Assembly (NCBI GenBank): GCA_947177165.1
Contig: CAMWTP010000018.1
Span: 1-64,000 of the forward strand
Origin: an uncultured Lachnospiraceae bacterium
GTDB lineage: Bacteria > Bacillota > Clostridia > Lachnospirales > Lachnospiraceae
DNA: 64,000 nt
Direction: 5' to 3'
Both the position numbers and the translations under genes were made by a program. This document shows positions 61,395 to 64,000 of the stretch, piece after piece (positions within the stretch are counted from its first letter, which is position 1; each line of letters starts with the position of its first letter). The notes below the pieces were generated by a model that saw only the letters and a program-made list of their open reading frames with translations, was not told where the DNA came from and made no database searches.

Positions 61395-62324
61395 TCATAT
61401 ATATTCCAGTGCATTCTGCCACACACATTCCTCCAGACAGCTTCTATTAAAGTATTCTGTATCATCTCTGCTCCAGCATATATTTTCTCTGATTATTTTC
61501 GCAGGCACTCCCGCAATTATCACATGCTTCCCGAATGAACTTGATGTAACAGCATTTGTTCCTACCACTGAGCCTGTACCAATTCCAGCACCACCGAGAA
61601 GTGTTGTATGGCAGGCAAGCCAGACATTATCTCCCACAACAATATCTTTCGCGTAATTAATCCTCTGATGTGTTTCCACATCAAAAATATGGTGTGCATC
61701 ATGTGTCCTCAATATGACCTGGTTCCCAAACAGACAGTCTTTTCCTATCTGTATTTTGGCGTCAGCTACATAAAATTCTGCTCCGATAATTTCTGTATTA
61801 TCATCAATACTACAAAAACCATGATTTCCAAACCTAATACGGAGATTTTCTATCAAAACATTTTTTCTAATATGTAAAATATTATTGCTTCCCTGAAAAA
61901 AAACCGTCAGTTTATCTGAGAGAGACTGGTCAAAATAAATCTTGTTATTTCGTCCATCCTCGTATATTCCATTTGGAAATTCCTCCCTCAACATTTTTCC
62001 ATTCAAATGGATATTCCGTCCGATTATTTCATCAACATGAATATAATCAATCCCCTTCAAATCACTCAGATCGCTCTGAATCGAATGATAAATCCATGAA
62101 CTTCCTGTAAACACAATTACCAATGCGTTTTGGAATTTGATTAAATCGCTTCTTCTCACCAATGCAATACCGTCATATTCCTTCTTCCCACTCTCTTCCC
62201 ACTTCCTGTCAAAAAGATAATCCAGTTTTACATATTTTGATAGTTCCGCCTTTGTATTTTCATAGTACTGTCCGATTCCATACCCAATAATATGCGAATA
62301 TTTCCCGCCCTTCCAGTCTCCCAT
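61395..62324 (-). CDS. Left-handed beta-helix acyltransferase with N-terminal Rossmann-like domain
   Basis: Protein of 309 residues. Residues 1-110 resemble a nucleotide-sugar-type Rossmann domain (HIIGYGIGQYYEN ... YLFDRKWEE). From about 140 the chain follows hexapeptide repeats: IGKDCLFGNQVILRTHDAHH with the catalytic-type His pair, then IVVGDNVWLACHTTLLGGAG and VVGTNAVTSSSFGKHVIIAG. This layout fits O- or N-acetyltransferases that modify surface polysaccharides. It is the last gene of its operon, 45 bases after the DUF4422 gene. The acceptor sugar cannot be told. Confidence 0.83.
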   Translation of the reverse strand: MGDWKGGKYSHIIGYGIGQYYENTKAELSKYVKLDYLFDRKWEESGKKEYDGIALVRRSDLIKFQNALVIVFTGSSWIYHSIQSDLSDLKGIDYIHVDEIIGRNIHLNGKMLREEFPNGIYEDGRNNKIYFDQSLSDKLTVFFQGSNNILHIRKNVLIENLRIRFGNHGFCSIDDNTEIIGAEFYVADAKIQIGKDCLFGNQVILRTHDAHHIFDVETHQRINYAKDIVVGDNVWLACHTTLLGGAGIGTGSVVGTNAVTSSSFGKHVIIAGVPAKIIRENICWSRDDTEYFNRSCLEECVWQNALEYI

Positions 62325-62369
62325 CTGTTCTCCTCCCTATAGCGCCGATCTTCCGCAGACTGCAGCGCA

Positions 62370-63425
62370 CTAGCTCTGCAGGAAATTCTTGTCCGCATAC
62401 ACTACTTTGTAACGCCCCCTGTTCTTCTCGAAAAAAAAGGTCATCAGCCTTTCTGACAAAAAGCCTGGATAGCGGTTCTGATAGGAATCCCCACGCTCCC
62501 CGCCATGTTCCGCACAGACAAATAAAATCGGAAACAGCCATGCGCATAAATCATCCAATACCTCTTTTTTCATGATAAACATGTTGCAGGGCGAATACAG
62601 ATTTGTGTCAAAAAAAGAAACGGCCTCCTTGTAATCTCCTGGATATATCCGCCTTAGATAGTCCATCATGAAATCCCAGTCCGATGCCACATGCCTGTCC
62701 CTGTAATTCTGTACAAGGCTTGGCGCCACATAGAGCGGTGTCGGTAATATGACGTCGACATGATTGTCCCGCATCCTCTGATACCAGTCATCCTGCAGCA
62801 GGAAATGCCTGCGGTAATGCTCCAGTCCCACAATATCCTGTCCCGCGTTTTTCCAGATCCAGTAAAGCGCAGTCAGCTCGCAGAACTGCCTGTTGCGCTC
62901 AGAAATATTTTCACCAATATCATCCGTCAGTCCGCATATCCTTTCTTCCGTCAGCGCCGCCCCCACCTGAATCTCCTTCTGAAATGCAGATAACTGGTAC
63001 GCACACTGCAGCGGCCTGTCCAGTACGGACCGCACCACATAGATGCAGGCGGACCCGGATATCCTGTCAAACTTATCATAAGTTCTGCCCATTTCCGCAT
63101 AATAAAGTGTCAAAAAACGGTTGCGCAGTTCCATGTCCAGCTGCGGCGTGACCGGAATGATCTCCCTCATTCCCATCTGCCTGAGTTTTTCTGTCAGGGC
63201 AGTGTGGTACACCCCCCTTGTCCCCAGATAGACGGGACATCCTGTATCAAGCGATGTCCTCTCGTCAAAATGGATTACCGGGACACCTTCGATGCTGTTC
63301 GTATTCGGCTCATCATTGTCATATAAATATGCCCTGATCTCTGTGTCAGGCTCTATCTTTGTAAGGTATACACCGAGTGTCCGCGCCCTCGAATGTGCAC
63401 CGACTATGTAAATGCCGCGCCCCAT
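62370..63425 (-). CDS. DUF4422-containing glycosyltransferase-like protein
   Basis: Protein of 351 residues. The N-terminal 110 residues (GRGIYIVGAHSRARTLGVYL) look like a Rossmann-type domain of the kind that joins capsule proteins. From about 125 a DUF4422 domain follows: ELTALYWIWKNAGQDIVGLEHYRRHF is its hallmark, with LPTPLYVAP and SPCNMFIMKKEVLDDLCAWL later. DUF4422 proteins are linked to capsular or exopolysaccharide synthesis. The start is placed at the ATG with GAGGG five bases upstream, eight bases after the upstream stop; the frame is open 16 codons further. Confidence 0.85.
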   Translation of the reverse strand: MGRGIYIVGAHSRARTLGVYLTKIEPDTEIRAYLYDNDEPNTNSIEGVPVIHFDERTSLDTGCPVYLGTRGVYHTALTEKLRQMGMREIIPVTPQLDMELRNRFLTLYYAEMGRTYDKFDRISGSACIYVVRSVLDRPLQCAYQLSAFQKEIQVGAALTEERICGLTDDIGENISERNRQFCELTALYWIWKNAGQDIVGLEHYRRHFLLQDDWYQRMRDNHVDVILPTPLYVAPSLVQNYRDRHVASDWDFMMDYLRRIYPGDYKEAVSFFDTNLYSPCNMFIMKKEVLDDLCAWLFPILFVCAEHGGERGDSYQNRYPGFLSERLMTFFFEKNRGRYKVVYADKNFLQS

Positions 63426-63432
63426 CTGTCCC

Positions 63433-63972
63433 TCAACCTGCCTTTCCCATACTGCCAAGTATCTCACTGACATCTTTGTCCGTTATATTAATACAATAGA
63501 TCCGTTCGCTGCACACTCCGCGCTGTAACAGACTGTCCCTGACGGAATCTGCCAGCTGTGTATCCAGAATGGCAACCAGGATGTCGGCCTCCGTTTCCGC
63601 ACTGATATCATCCACACTGTGTACCGGCAGTCCCATAGACTGATACCTCCGATATTCCCGGTCAACCCACAGTTCAACCATATCCGGGCAGCAGCTCTGC
63701 AGATAGCCGTACACCGCCCGTCCAAAATGTCCTGCACTATACAGAATACATTTCCCGCCATTAATCCGGTACGCAAAGGGCCACAAAACGCCTTCGCCGT
63801 CCCGGTCAGCAAGCCTGCCATACGTTCTGGTCAGCATATTCCCGACTGAATAATGATTTAGCTGTCGCCCGAAACCACAGCTCCCGGAACAGCCTGGGAC
63901 TGACTGAAGAAAGCCATGCAGAATTCCCAACTCATTCCACTCCTTTTCCTCACTCCCGCACTCCCACATCAT
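63433..63972 (-). CDS. Partial surface-polysaccharide protein with Rossmann-like C terminus
   Basis: At least 179 residues; the frame stays open to the window edge, so the gene may begin beyond 64000. An ATG at 63972 has AGGGG seven bases upstream and could be a real start. Residues of about 70-170 show a Rossmann-like pattern (GGKCILYSAGHFGRAVYGYL, LWVDREYRRYQSMGLPVHSV) similar to the N-terminal domain of the DUF4422 neighbour. It may be the C-terminal domain of a larger glycosyltransferase. No catalytic motif is visible in the part present. Confidence 0.6.
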   Translation of the reverse strand: MMWECGSEEKEWNELGILHGFLQSVPGCSGSCGFGRQLNHYSVGNMLTRTYGRLADRDGEGVLWPFAYRINGGKCILYSAGHFGRAVYGYLQSCCPDMVELWVDREYRRYQSMGLPVHSVDDISAETEADILVAILDTQLADSVRDSLLQRGVCSERIYCINITDKDVSEILGSMGKAG

Positions 63973-64000
63973 CGATGTGCCCCTAACACAATAATGATAA

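Overview
The window looks like chromosome from a low-to-mid GC Gram-positive anaerobe of the Lachnospiraceae type. The grounds are Clostridia-like proteins throughout, AGGAGG-type ribosome sites, DUF5716/DUF5717 partner genes, and a BMP-family nucleoside transporter beside purine genes. The family-level placement is an inference. No rRNA, tRNA, CRISPR array or prophage integrase was seen.

Layout. (1) 1-5050: a nucleoside ABC transporter operon on the minus strand: BMP lipoprotein, double ATPase, two permeases, with a hairpin terminator between the lipoprotein gene and the ATPase gene. (2) 5255-10614: purine synthesis genes purC-purF-purB and purA, the latter with its own promoter and structured leader. 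(3) 10677-18471: a minus-strand operon of a ribulose-phosphate-epimerase-like enzyme, a DUF5717 giant protein, a DUF5716 Hsp70/actin-like protein, a TPR protein and a two-TM coiled-coil protein. (4) 18732-20051: an exported nucleoside hydrolase on the plus strand. (5) 20046-53506: a contractile injection system (CIS) locus of about 33 kb. (6) 53594-61202: sulfate import and activation (cysQ-sbp-cysT-cysD-cysNC-cysW-cysA). (7) 61395-64000: the end of a cell-surface polysaccharide cluster.

The CIS locus is the main interest. A long minus-strand operon runs from a promoter near 49600 to 20046. It first encodes a block of membrane or exported proteins: a protein with a YYAGKLLT-type N-terminal domain, a possible pseudokinase, a degenerate class III cyclase receptor, a MORN-repeat protein, a TolC-like coiled-coil protein, and a coiled-coil protein ending in a CuAO_N-like domain. 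The particle genes follow: PAAR-like tip, sheath, tube, assembly chaperone, DUF6760, second tube, a 976-residue coiled-coil protein in the tape-measure position, two CIS_tube proteins, separate hub and spike, gp25, two J-like baseplate proteins, a P2-I-like protein, DUF4255 and a last accessory protein. Divergently transcribed are a histidine-kinase-like ATPase without a visible phospho-acceptor, an SH3 protein and the AAA+ ATPase, meeting a convergent DUF4157 peptidase. No fibre gene and no clear toxin are visible. The surface and signalling genes fused to the particle operon suggest a cell-associated, membrane-linked or signal-triggered CIS rather than a freely released particle.

Two small palindromic elements look like MITEs: 58331-58475, with 14-bp terminal inverted repeats and an exact 8-bp flanking direct repeat, and, less securely, 5114-5276, which overlaps the end of purA and supplies the -35 of the BMP promoter. 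No gene-free stretch exceeds 300 bases; the intergenic regions of 100-260 bases are covered by the promoter, leader and element entries.
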